In this document: positions 12,401 to 22,781 of the stretch, one piece after another
Layout: every line of letters begins with the position of its first letter
Numbering within the stretch: the stretch's first letter is position 1
From: Mauremys mutica
Taxonomy: Eukaryota; Chordata; Testudines; Geoemydidae
Length of the DNA stretch: 64,000 bases
Assembly (NCBI RefSeq): GCF_020497125.1
Contig: NC_059084.1
Coordinates: forward strand, 10,071,501 to 10,135,500
Reading direction: 5' to 3'
The notes under the pieces: generated by a model
Databases searched by the model: none
What the model was told of the DNA's origin: nothing
What the model saw: the letters and a program-made list of their open reading frames with translations, nothing else
Translations under genes and position numbers: made by a program

Positions 12401-13401
12401 GTATACAAACTTTAGGCTAGATTGTGCCTCTAGGCTTGATGCTGCACCACCCCGGAAGAGGCCTTAAACATCCCGCCAAAGCACAGCTCTCTCTTTGCTC
12501 CCCCTTGCTTTGTGGGATTGGGGATAGTAATTTGTGGCTGGCCTACAATGGCAGCAAATTACAACATGTCTGTGATGGCACAGATGCACTGGACAGTGTG
12601 TTGTGGGGGGCAGAACCTTGGCTTCTTTCCACTTCCCTTTGCCTATTCCCTAGCTACCCATTCTCGGGGAGGGACTAGTAAGTGGGTGTTCATAGATTTT
12701 TGGCCCAAATCAATGCACCTCAATTAGAGTGAAGAGCAATGTACGAAGGACCCACATCTTTATGCATTTTCCGTATGTGAAAAGTGACAAATGAGGTGCA
12801 ATATGACCTATCAAATGCCATGCCAAATAGTGCTGTATTTGTACAGGAGTGGTATCTTGAGGCAAAGGGGGAATATTGACAGAAATGACCTGTAGCAGCC
12901 ACTGGCTAAGAAAGCTTTGGAAGCCACAGCATAAACCCTTATACCATCAGCCCAATGCACAGCTTCTCTAAAATAATAGGGTTGGGTGGGTAGAGGACTC
13001 CAGGAGAAGTGCGATCACTGCAGTGAGGTTAGCTTGTGCCCTGAATGCCTTCTCATTTAGGTGAAGGTGGCTCTTAATGTGCAGCTTCACATATGAAACT
13101 CACATGACCTCAGGTTTTCTAAAAATGTTGCAAAAATAGAGCTTTCCATCCCGCAGTTAGAAAAGTAAAAGATAGACTTATTTCCTAAATGATCAAACTG
13201 ACGTAGCACTTCACACGGAGGAGTTTCAGCTTGGGAGTCTTTCACTGTGAGAGCCTAAGCTTGCGATTACATTGCTATTTCAAGACCATTCTATTTTGGT
13301 TCACTTTTAGGCGTGGGGGATGCTCAAACTGTCTCCGTTCTCTTCAAAAATTCTTATTCTCAACTATATAAACAGGTTACATAACCTTTCCTTGGAAGTT
13401 T
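9471..13401. other. No gene recognised
   Basis: Largely AT-rich, unique-looking DNA. ORFs up to 106 codons (11620-11940, minus) have no recognisable features. About 10536-10620 resembles the fold-back family seen at 13402 and 16526, but is degenerate. Confidence 0.5.
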
Positions 13402-13483
13402 GGGGCCAGATCCTCAGCTGGTGTAAACAGGTGCCGCTCCAGTGATGTGAGACGCCAATTTGCATGAGCTGATAATCAGGCCC
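13402..13483. repeat. Fold-back repeat, GGGCCAGATCCTCAGC family, copy 1
   Basis: Starts GGGGCCAGATCCTCAGCTGG and ends with a degenerate inverse (AGCTGATAATCAGGCCC). It is the same family as 15998-16077 and 16526-16611. About 80 bp long, no coding capacity, likely an old palindromic MITE. Confidence 0.6.
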
Positions 13484-13687
13484 TTTGAATTCTTTGATGC
13501 TATATGCAAAACACTGCATGTGTGCAGCTCTTAGGGGCTGTGAGATGAAAACAGGTTGAAGATTATATTGTTGCCTGAATCTTTCTATTCTAAAATGTTT
13601 TAAAAACAGAAATCTGATTCTGGGCCTGATCCTATCATTGTGGCTTAATTAACACTGTCCAGTCCATACGAAATAGGCTTCCCACCA

Positions 13688-14648
13688 TTAGAAAAGATGG
13701 AGGACTAGCGGCCAAAGGAAACGCAACCTAGATGGAGCTACTATAAGGTGGGTGCAAAACTGGTTGGAAAACCATTCCCAGAGAGTAGTTATAAGTGGTT
13801 CACAGTCATGCTGGAAGGACATAACAAGCAGGGTTCTGCAGGGATCAGTTCTGGGTCCGGTTCTGTTCAATATCTTCATCAATGATTTAGATAGTGGCAT
13901 AGAGTACACACTTATAAAGTTTGCAGGTGATATAAATCTGGGAGAGGTTACAGGTACTTTGGAGGATAGGATAAAAGGATCTGGGGGTCATAGTGGACCA
14001 CAAGCTAAATATGAGTCAACAGTGTAATGTTGTTGCAAAAAAAGCGAACATCATTCTGGGATGTATTAGCAGGAGTGTTGTAAGAAAGATACAAGAAGTA
14101 ATATTTCCACTCTACTCTGCACTGATTAGGCCTCAACTGGAGTATTGTGTCCAGTTTTGGGCACCACGTATCAGGAAAGATGTGGACAAATTGGAGAGAG
14201 TCCATAGAAGAGCAACAAAAATTATTAAAGGTCTAGAAAACATGACCTATGAGGGAAGATTGAAAAAACTGGGTTTGTTTTGTCTGGAAAAGAGAAGGCT
14301 GAGAGGGTACATAACAGTTTTCAAGTATGTAAAAAGTTGTTACAAGGCGGAGGGAGAAAAATTGTTCTTCTTAATCTCTGAGGATAGGACAAGAAGTAAT
14401 GGGCTTAAATTGCAGCCAGGGAGGTTTAGGTTGGACATGAGGAAAAACTTCCTAACGGTCAGGGTGGTTAAGCACTGGAATAAATTGCCTAGGGAGGTTG
14501 TGGAATCTCCATCACTGGAGGTTTTTAAGAGCAGGTTAGACAAACACCTGTCAGGAATGGTCTAGATAAAACTTAGTCCTGCCATGAGTGCAGGGGACTG
14601 GACTAGATGACCTCGCAAGCTCCCTTCCATTCCTATGATTCTATTCTA
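13688..14648 (+). mobile_element. CR1 LINE 3' part, with internal deletion
   Basis: This is the 3' end of a chicken-repeat-1 non-LTR retrotransposon. The frame at 13752-14027 has the RT block containing [19 protein letters not shown] followed by FAGD, where CR1 normally has the catalytic FADD. So one catalytic Asp has become Gly. The frame at 13993-14565 carries the C-terminal RT part, including [13 protein letters not shown] and [20 protein letters not shown]. The segment that normally joins them is missing: the sequence passes from LEDRIK directly to the region before [11 protein letters not shown] in a shifted frame, a deletion of roughly 200 bp. The 3' tail ends in the CR1 repeat TATGATTCTATTCT near 14634-14647. 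It is a dead, 5'-truncated copy. Confidence 0.92.
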
Positions 14649-15997
14649 AAAGGTGTGGAACAGAACCAGAGATGATCCATGTCTGCCAATAGTGAGGGGG
14701 CAGAGTGAGGGCAGCTGGCTTCAGCAGTGTTACTGAGCATTCTCGGTCCGTGTGATCTTGATCAGTATAAGCCAAGCAGCAAATCTGGGGTGGGGGGGGC
14801 ACATGACCCTGCATGCCCCCCCATGCCTGCTGCTGCATGCCCCCCACACACAATGGCCCCTCTGTCCAGGACCCAGGCAATCACAAGCATGGAGTCAGCA
14901 GAGCAACCCAATTATGAACACGAGGTGTAGGGCTCTGGTTGAACCTTCCGCACTAGTTAGTCTGTCTGTCTGTCTGTCTGTGTGTGTGTCTCTCTCTCTA
15001 ACTCCTACACACCTAACTGTGGGGAGTATGCAGCCTTCGTTAAAACACCAATAGTAATGTCTGACACTGGTTCAGGGTCTCCTTATGGACACTGGTGCTC
15101 TAGAAAGACCACAGAAATATGTGCTGCAGTGTCGTTTGGCTTCCAAGGGGGCTAGGTAGCAGAATGAGTTAAGTGACCGATGTTGCTAGGCTTTCACTTC
15201 TTGGAGGTTTGAAATCTGATCAATCAAATGTGACAGTGAGTGTGAGCTCTACTGTAGACCTGAGTGAACATTTGTCCACCGTACAAAACCACTCCATAAT
15301 CTGGTACAACTAGTAACCCCAATTTGGAGACGCCCAAGGATGTAGTTCTAATGAGTGGATTAGTTGGGCTTTTGGAAGACTCTTCACTGCACCTGGTTCT
15401 AGCCCGGGTTGTCACTTGCTCCCTTTAACAAGTAGAAAATTAAAATGTCAAAGTAAATTATTAAGGTTTGTGTTTGATGGGGTATCTTATTTTTTTATAA
15501 AAAAAATATTTTGTCAGGGTTTCATGTAATTGTTAGAAGTGACGCATTCTAAATGCATATGATATTTTCTGTAACTCTCCATTAAGAACTAATTAGTTAA
15601 TAACAATGATGTGCTCGTATTAGTAATTTATTCTAAATCAAAGTCATATTTTCATCAGTCTTCGAGAGATAATTACAATTTTTCAAGTAGCCTTTGATTT
15701 TTCATTCCTTAACATATCTCTTTAGGCCTTAAAGTTTAGGGAGAAGCAAAATGCCACTGATGAAGGTGTGCAATAGAAGCTTTACATAATGCTTTTGAAC
15801 AATCCATATTCACTTTAAATTCAAAGTAAAAATAAATGCTTCAATATGTTCATCAGCAAAACAGCCTATAGCTGAAGAAGGAAAACTGGATTTTTCTCTG
15901 GCACAACTTGTGGTTTTGGTGCATCAGGTACTGTTTCTATAACACCTAAACAACTGAAGTAGTCCCACCATAAATAAATCTTGACTTTGGGACTAAT
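14649..15997. other. No gene; simple repeat at 14960-15000
   Basis: A (GTCT)n tract passes into (TG)n and (TC)n at 14960-15000. A small G-rich/C-rich stretch lies at 14790-14850. Nothing gene-like is seen in the rest. Confidence 0.55.
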
Positions 15998-16077
15998 GGG
16001 CCAGATCCTTGATTGGTGTGTATTGGCATCATGTTGTTGATGTCAACTCTGATTTACAGCAGCTGAGCATCTGGCTC
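15998..16077. repeat. Fold-back repeat, GGGCCAGATCCTCAGC family, copy 2
   Basis: Starts GGGCCAGATCCTTGATTGG and ends GCTGAGCATCTGGCTC, which are inverted termini. About 80 bp. Same family as the copies at 13402 and 16526. Confidence 0.6.
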
Positions 16078-16525
16078 AATCAATTGCAACTAGTGTTTTG
16101 TTTTTGACATGGGCACTCCCTGCTCCCCAGGAGCTTGTACTAACAAGCACTAACTGCAGGAGACCACCCTAGTATCCCACAATACAGCAGGAGATAATGG
16201 TTGTACCAGCAAACCCAGGTATGGATGCAGTCCCGGTTATTTTCAGAACACAATTAATGGCCCTCTGTAAAGGTAACAGGCTAGCAGCCTTCCTGCATAC
16301 CACTCCATTTGTGTTTATGGTGCATGATTTTCCAAGTCGTCGTCTTTTAGTAACAAAACCAAGATTTCATTTCTAAATATGGGGAGGTAGATAGGCCTTT
16401 CAGCTCAGTTTAAATATAACATGAAACAATTAATTTTACAACACGCTGACTTCTCTCCCCCCTTCCCTCTCCCCAAATGTAAGCAGTTAAAATAGATTTG
16501 AAAAAATAAATGTTCCTCATGTTCC

Positions 16526-16611
16526 AGCCAGATCCCAACCTATGTAAATCAACATAACCTCACTAACTTCAGTACAGCTTCACTGATTTCCATCAGCTGA
16601 GGATCTGGCCC
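16526..16611. repeat. Fold-back repeat, GGGCCAGATCCTCAGC family, copy 3
   Basis: Begins GCCAGATCCCAACC and ends CAGCTGAGGATCTGGCCC. The outermost 11 bases are almost a perfect inverted pair. The middle keeps ACTTCAGTACAGC, a decayed form of the family's palindromic centre. Confidence 0.65.
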
Positions 16612-17849
16612 ATTGGAGTCCACAGATGGCAGACATTTAATGTTTGAATACTGGCAATGCTGTCACAATAGGACACTTTACTGTTTCAAACATAAAAATG
16701 TGCCACTGAAATGTTGTGATTGGTGGAAACTAGTATAATTTGGACAGAAGAATGAATCACTGGGGGCTTGGCTGCACCACTGCCAATCTTCTAACCCTAC
16801 CACTGAGACTAAACAACAGCTGCATACATTAAGTCTGGCACTTCCTGCCATAATGGATCAGGCTGTGAATACGGGCTCTGTGTTGGTTGGTTGGTTGGTT
16901 GGTTGTGAATGTTATTAGCCCATAATGTTACTGATGCAGTTGTTAGCACATATTCCAAATGCTGTGTTTTCATGTTTTTGCTTTTATCTTAAAATATATC
17001 CATTAGGTTTTTTCTTTTCCCTGACCAGCTCAGATAATAGGTAGAGCTAAAAATGATCTAATAGATAGTACCTGAGAGCTGCTGCCACACACAACTGTCA
17101 AACTGTGATTATGAAAGGTATAAAGAGAGTGTTTTCTTTCTGGGTTCTCATTTTTTGATTAGCTATTTTTTGCATCTCTTTTTGAGCTAAATAGAATTTG
17201 TTCCTGTGACTACTGCTGCCTTGCAATGTTTTAATGCAGTCTTCACTGATGGCTATACGATTCAGCTGGGGTGCTCCACGAATGTGGTCTTTGTTTGCTT
17301 AGTCCGGAGGGAAATGAATATTGGCAGTTTTAATGCCAATTAGTAATTATGAATGTGACTATTTAAAATTGATTTGTTAACATTTATATATAGTACATGG
17401 ATTTTTAAAGCATTCATAGTTTTAGTTGGACACACTGTTCTTCATTACAACTGCGCAAATAATTCCTAATGAGTAATTTATTTGACAGAATTTTGCCTTA
17501 TTTTCTGTTTGCAAGTTGTTCCATGCCATGAACGGCTTAGTTTTCTTGAATTTATGTTGCAAAACATTTTTCAGATTATTTCTGCTACAAATGCTTGATC
17601 TGTAGATTGCGTAAGTGACTTCAGTAGCCAGCCAACACAGCTTGAATGCAGCTCTGATTTAATACATGCGTCAAGTGGTGTATTTGTTTCCCTCTAGGGC
17701 TGAGTACAGCTCCTTTAAATTAGGTTTCCAGTGCAAGATTCATGTTTACACATTCAAAACTTGCTTCCCATGGGTATTTCACAATATTGGTTCCATGGGA
17801 TTGCAGCAGTGTAACTAAGAGAAGAAGTTGACCCAGTAGATGGAGTGAG
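16612..17849. other. No gene; (TTGG)n at 16882-16905
   Basis: A tetranucleotide array (TTGG, about 6 units) lies at 16882-16905. The rest is AT-rich with no long ORF and no named repeat. Confidence 0.55.
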
Positions 17850-18148
17850 CCCTGGTCTACACACAGCCCCTGGTTCGAACTAGGGTACGCGAATTCAGCT
17901 ACGTGAATAACGTAGCTGAATTCGAACTACCCTAGTTCGAATGACTTACCCGTCCAGACGCCGCGGAAGCGAACTCCGCGGCTCCAAGGTCGACTCCGGC
18001 AACTCCTCCTGCCGCGGTGGAGTACCGGAGTCGACCGCGGCGCTTCCGGAGTTCAAACTATCGCGTCTAGATCAGACGCGATAGTTCGAACTCCGAGAAG
18101 TCGAACTCGCCGCGTCGACCCGGCGGGTAAGTATAGACGTGGCCTGAG
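17850..18148 (-). mobile_element. CpG-rich palindromic MITE-like element, copy A
   Basis: The ends are CCCTGGTCTACAC (17850-17862) and GTATAGACGTGGCCTGAG (18131-18148), which are imperfect inverted repeats. Inside are nested hairpins: 17874-17904 with 17910-17941 (TTCGAACTAGGG... against ...CCCTAGTTCGAA), and 18056-18068 with 18074-18086 (AACTATCGCGTCT against AGACGCGATAGTT). It is strongly CpG-rich with several GTCGAC sites, in AT-rich surroundings. There is no ORF. A related copy in opposite orientation lies at 18279-18546. Likely a non-autonomous DNA transposon; superfamily not established. Confidence 0.7.
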
Positions 18149-18278
18149 ACTATAGGGATTAATCTTCAGCAGTGTCCTGGGATGCATTTCTAAACCAAGA
18201 TGGTCATTGGTATTGATGGGACTTGCCTTGCTGTATCACCATATAATGCTCTGAAATGTTAACCTTCCACTTTCTTGG

Positions 18279-18546
18279 GGGTATGTTTACACTACCCGCC
18301 GGATCGGGGGGGCAGCGATCGACCCAGTGGGGGTCGATTTTTCGCATCTAGTCTAGACGTGATAAATCGACCCGAGTGCTCTCTCGTCGACTCCTGTACT
18401 CCACCGCAGGCGGAGTTGATGGGGGAGTGGCAGCAGTCGACTCTAAGTACGTTGACCTCAGCTACATTATTCACATAGCTGAAGTTGCATAACTTAGATA
18501 TATTTCCCCTCCCCTCCCACCCCCCACGCCCAGTGTAGACCAGGCC
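18279..18546 (+). mobile_element. CpG-rich palindromic MITE-like element, copy B
   Basis: The left end GTATGTTTACACTACCCGCC and right end CAGTGTAGACCAGGCC are imperfect inverted repeats. The body shares the order of copy A's complement: a CCCGCCGG start, a GTCGACT block, ACTCCACCGC, then CAGCTACATTATTCACATAG near the right end. It is more decayed than copy A (fewer CpG, broken hairpins). No target duplication was assigned. Confidence 0.65.
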
Positions 18547-19440
18547 TAAGAAAAAAAATTTCGTGTGATTCAGATAATCATGGGTCAATACCAGTTTTTA
18601 ATACTCACTTCACTCCAGCTCAGGCTGACTCAGTATGTTCAGTTATGAGTGCATATTGAGAAGTGAGACAATTTGGGGGATTGATCTGGATTGGCTGGTA
18701 GCAATTATTAATTTGGAATAGGATCACAGAGGACTAAGAAGTGAGCACTGTAGGAGGTCCACTGGAGAACATTTTAATGATAGCATCAAAGCCTTAGGTG
18801 ATGCTTGTAGAGGACGATCTGTTTTGGATCCTTAAAAGGACTGAATTGTTACAGTGGTTTTAATCAAGGATAGATACCTTTATTGTCAGCAAAGGGAATA
18901 GGGACACAGTAAGAATTTCTACAGAGGTTTAATTGATTGTGCATGGGCAAATGAAGGACTTTAATAAAATGAGAGCAGAATATAATGGATTGATACTTTG
19001 CACACTACAAGGCATCTAGATCTCTCTGGCCGTTGACAACCCTTGTCTTTCCTGCAGTGAGTCATTCCTCTAACTGAAAAAAGCCCAGCTGCAGTAGGAA
19101 ACTGCAGAACCATGTAATCAATATAGCTATAAACTTTCTATGTTCTCCTGCTACATAAGCTGGTTCTCTGAATTTAGGAGATTTGCCCATGATTTAATAA
19201 ATGAACAAATAACCCTTTTGTTCCCATGTCAAGTATAAATGTATTATTCAGTATTGACCTTCCTATGCAGTATATACAGTAGGCAATGTTAGGCAGTGTC
19301 ATCTGAATTTTCTAAAGGCATAATAGAAGGATTTGTAATGCAATAGGAGCCATCAGCTGTGCATATAGTACCAAAAATGTACTTTTGAGATTCTTGGCTG
19401 GAAATTAATTCTCATGGCTTCCTAGATATATCGTACATGG
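18547..19440. other. No gene recognised
   Basis: AT-rich, with no ORF over 60 codons and no recognised repeat. Confidence 0.5.
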
Positions 19441-20019
19441 TGCTAAATTGGGGTGGGCAAACTACGGCCCGCGGGCTGGATTTGGCCCTTCAGGGCTTTG
19501 GATCTGGCCTGCGGGATTGCCACCCTCGTGACGCTGTGGGCCGTACGCCACTCCGGGAAGCGGCCGGCACCATGTCCCTGTGGCCCCTGGGAGTGGGGGG
19601 GGGGCAGAGGGCTCCGTGTGCTGCCCTTGCCGGTGGGTACCTCCCCTGAAGCTCCCATTGGCTGGGACTGGGGAACCGCAGCCAATGGGAGCTTCGGGGG
19701 AGGTACCCACAGGCAAGGGCCGCATGCTGAGCCCTCTGCCCCCCCTCCCTGCACCACTGCCCTGAGCCCCCTTCCACACTGTGCACCCCCTCCTGCACCC
19801 CAACCCCCTTCCCTGAGCCCCTTCGTACATCCTGCAACCCTCCTCTGCCCCAACCCCTTGCCCTGAGCTCCTTCCTGCACACCGCACCCCCTCCCACACC
19901 CCGCACTCCCTCCTGCACCCCAACCCCCTGCCCCAGCCCTACATTCATGACCCTGCATGCGATTTCCTCACTCAGATGTGGCCCTTGGGCCAAAAAGTTT
20001 GCCCATCCCTGTGCTAAAT
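19441..20019 (+). mobile_element. Non-autonomous hAT-type element with perfect 8-bp TSD
   Basis: The element is 19449-20011, flanked by TGCTAAAT on both sides (19441-19448 and 20012-20019). Its ends are TGGGGTGGGCAAAC (one base lost) and GTTTGCCCATCCCTG. The interior has a 42-bp-arm hairpin (19623-19664 with 19679-19720, 14-bp loop) and a C-rich degenerate tandem array at 19735-19945 with CCCTGAGC/CCTGCACCCCAACC units. ORFs of 137-171 codons here are composition artefacts on both strands. No transposase is present. Confidence 0.85.
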
Positions 20020-20588
20020 ATTAACTGGCTAAAAATGATGCTTGGTTGTCTTTCTAAAGCATTTGTTACAGATATAACTACAGTAATAAGATGTAGGCTA
20101 ACGTGGTATCACTTATTGCATACCTCGTGGGTGATTATATTGAGAGCCACAATGTAATAACACAGGCAAAGAGTTGCTGTTTTCTTCTACCACTTTCAGA
20201 TGAATATATCAAATATTTTCAATACAGATGCAGTAAGAAACACGTAGAGGACAAACTCATATCTACATTTTGCACAGGTTCTCCTCTCCATTATGAGATT
20301 GGCAGGCTCTCTCTCTCATTGCTGTGCCTAAGGAATGGGAGTGGTAACCCACATAAACATTGCATTATGTAGATATAAAGTAATAGTATCCTCCCTGACC
20401 GGTTGTCTGGGGTTCAGAACTCCCCTGCAGGATTTTCTAGCAGTATGAGAACCAGGAAGAGGACAATCTGTTTGAGGAATCTGCATCCCAGGATACAACC
20501 TCATCACTTTTCATCTGGATTTTAAGAGCAATACCACACCCTCCACCTATTGACTCAGTTTCTGTTACTATCAATAGTCATTCTGTAC
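20020..20588. other. No gene recognised
   Basis: AT-rich DNA between the hAT and the CR1. ORFs of 66-89 codons lack recognisable features. Confidence 0.5.
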
Positions 20589-21228
20589 TCTTGACCCGGG
20601 ATTTGACAATTTATGAAATAGCAGAACTACTAACCGCGATATGTAATCTATCACTTAAATCAGTCTCAGTACCATCTGACTGGCAGATAGCTAATGTGAT
20701 GCTGATTTTTTTTAAAGGCTCCAGAGGTGATCTTAGCAATTACAGGCCAGTAAGACTAACTTCAGTACCAGGCAAACTGGTTGAAACTATAATAAAGAAC
20801 AGAATTATCAGACACATAGATGAACACGATTTGTTGGGAAAAAGTCAATGTACCTTTTGTAAAGGGAAATCATGCTTCACTAATCTATTAGACTTCTTTG
20901 ATGGTGCTAACAAACATGTGGACAAGGGTGATCCAGTGCATATAGTGTATTTGGACTTTCAGAAAGCCTTTGACAAGGTCCCTCACCAAAGGCTCTTAAA
21001 CAACATAAGCAGTCATGGGATAAGAGGGAAGGTCCTCTTAGGGATCAGTAACTGGCTAAAATATAGGAAACAAAGGGTAGGAGTAAATGGTCAGTTTTCA
21101 TAGTGGAGAGAGGAAAATAGTAGCATCCCCTAAGGATCTGTACTGGGCCTAGTTCTGTTCAACATAAATGATCTGGAAAAGCGGGTAAACAGTGAGGTCC
21201 CTTCCAACCCAGATATTCTATGATTCTA
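20589..21228 (+). mobile_element. CR1 LINE reverse transcriptase fragment, truncated both ways
   Basis: The frame at 20591-21103 (170 codons) is the N-terminal half of a CR1-family RT. It has PSDWQIANVMLIFFKG, NYRPVRLTSVPGKLVE, and the catalytic block VYLDFQKAFDKVPHQRLL with its Asp intact. After 21103 a stop ends the frame, and decayed RT sequence continues (CTGTACTGGGCCTAGTTCTG). At about 21196 it jumps to the CR1 3' tail (GTCCCTTCCAACCCAGATAT to TATGATTCTA). The FADD box and all of the C-terminal part are missing. The junction sits at TGAGGT, which also occurs in the CR1 tail, suggesting a microhomology deletion of about 1 kb. Inactive. Confidence 0.92.
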
Positions 21229-22365
21229 AGTTATCAGGGCTAATCCTTTAAGTCTTTCTTTCTTTGTCAGACAAAATAAACCTACCCCACACTTCCGTAA
21301 TCTTTCTTGTATAATGAGAATATTATAATCGATAACAACAAAATCCCCAGACTGCGTGCATTCCTGTCAGCCCAAATGTGCTTAGATTTGCCTCTTTCTG
21401 TCATAAAAGTAGGTCCTGAGGCTGTTTCTGACAATTTAAAGAGACATCATCAGTCTAAAAATTACATTAATAAGAATTGAGACCAAACCACTACTAGTAA
21501 GAGCGATAAAACAGCAAGAATATACGTGGTGCACCAAGACACTGAAAACTACGCAGGGGTGTGTATGTGAGAGATTTTTCTCAGCTCTACTCATAGCCCC
21601 TGGGCACTCCGCACCCAAACACACCCTAGACACCAAGCCAGGTTCATGTTGTATTTGGTTGTGGGTCAGAGCTAATCACAGCTCTTTGGCACTTTCTCAC
21701 TGCCACATGAGTCTTGGTCAGGGAAATCTTTAATGTGAGATGGAAACAAGGCTCTAGGGGTGCCAACACTGACTAGGGTATCACCGTCATAGCCACTGGA
21801 GCCCATGCTGGCCCCGGACATCTGACAAGTATAATCTTTTGGAACCCTGACTGTTGTCATGTGACTGGAGCCAGGCAACAACAGCCCATTGCCATTGTTG
21901 AAGGTACTGGCCTACCACCTTCCCCTTTATAGACTTGGTTTCTCAGAAGGTGTCAGAGCGTGATGGAGAAATGGAGGAAAATAGAGAAGCAGAAAAGGAG
22001 CAAGTGTCATTGGCAAGGGGAAAACCATCAGAGGAGAAGACAGAAGGGAGATGAGGGAGTGGAGGAAGGAAAATGCAGTGGCCCAAATGCAAGGATGGCT
22101 CAGAGAATGGTGTCAAAGCCGTAGCTGCAGAGAGCTCCCCCTCATGGGGGTGCTCAGCTGAGGTTAGTGAGTTCGTTACTCCTGGTGCTACATGGTCCTG
22201 GGTGTGAGCTGCTTCATGCTTGCTGACCGCTCTATCGGGACAGTGATTTGAGCCCCTGTGGAAATCTCACAGACATGGGCGGTCACATCAGAGACTCCCC
22301 ACTGTTTAACAGGAAATCTCCTTCTGCTACTCCGTTGATTCTCTCCACAAACACGTGCACCAATT
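21229..22365. other. No gene recognised
   Basis: Mixed-composition DNA with a purine-rich stretch at 21960-22080. No ORF with recognisable features. Confidence 0.5.
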
Positions 22366-22440
22366 CCCTGCTTTGAGCAGGGGGTTGGACTAGATGACCT
22401 CCTGAGGTCCCTTCCAACCCTGAGATTCTATGATTCTATG
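22366..22440 (+). mobile_element. CR1/SINE 3' tail fragment
   Basis: The tail runs from CCCTGCTTTGAGCAGGGGG through GACTAGATGACCTCC to GATTCTATGATTCTATG. It is the same as the 3' half of the SINE at 5888-5960, so it is either a 5'-truncated SINE or a very short CR1 copy. Confidence 0.9.
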
Positions 22441-22694
22441 GACTCGTCATTGTTTCCATTCTCCTCCCCTCTCAGCCCCTTAAGGGCACAGCCTGCTGAA
22501 GGTTGCATGGTAGAGGAGTTTGGGGCAGGTGGAGGCAGGTCACATTGAATCTGGGCCCATAACTCTACAGGGAACCTTACGTTGTTTGACCCAGCCCTGC
22601 CAAAGTACAGGAGCCTTACGTTCTAATGGTGTTAAAGTGCCTCTAGACTCCTTGCCAGCTGCCAGTTGCAGAGAGCTCCTCTAAGCTCTGTACT

Positions 22695-22781
22695 TATAGA
22701 ATCATAGGACTGGAAGGGGCCCCGAGAGGTCATCTATTCCAGTCCCCTGCGCTCATGGCAGGACTAAGTATTATCTAGACC
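22695..22781 (-). mobile_element. CR1 3' tail fragment, minus strand
   Basis: Reads TTATAGAATCATAGGACTGG and GAGAGGTCATCTATTCCAGT on the plus strand, i.e. the complement of a CR1 3' end. It matches the tail type of the 14.6-kb copy (GGGGACTGGACTAGATGACC). It ends near TATTATCTAGAC. Confidence 0.88.
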
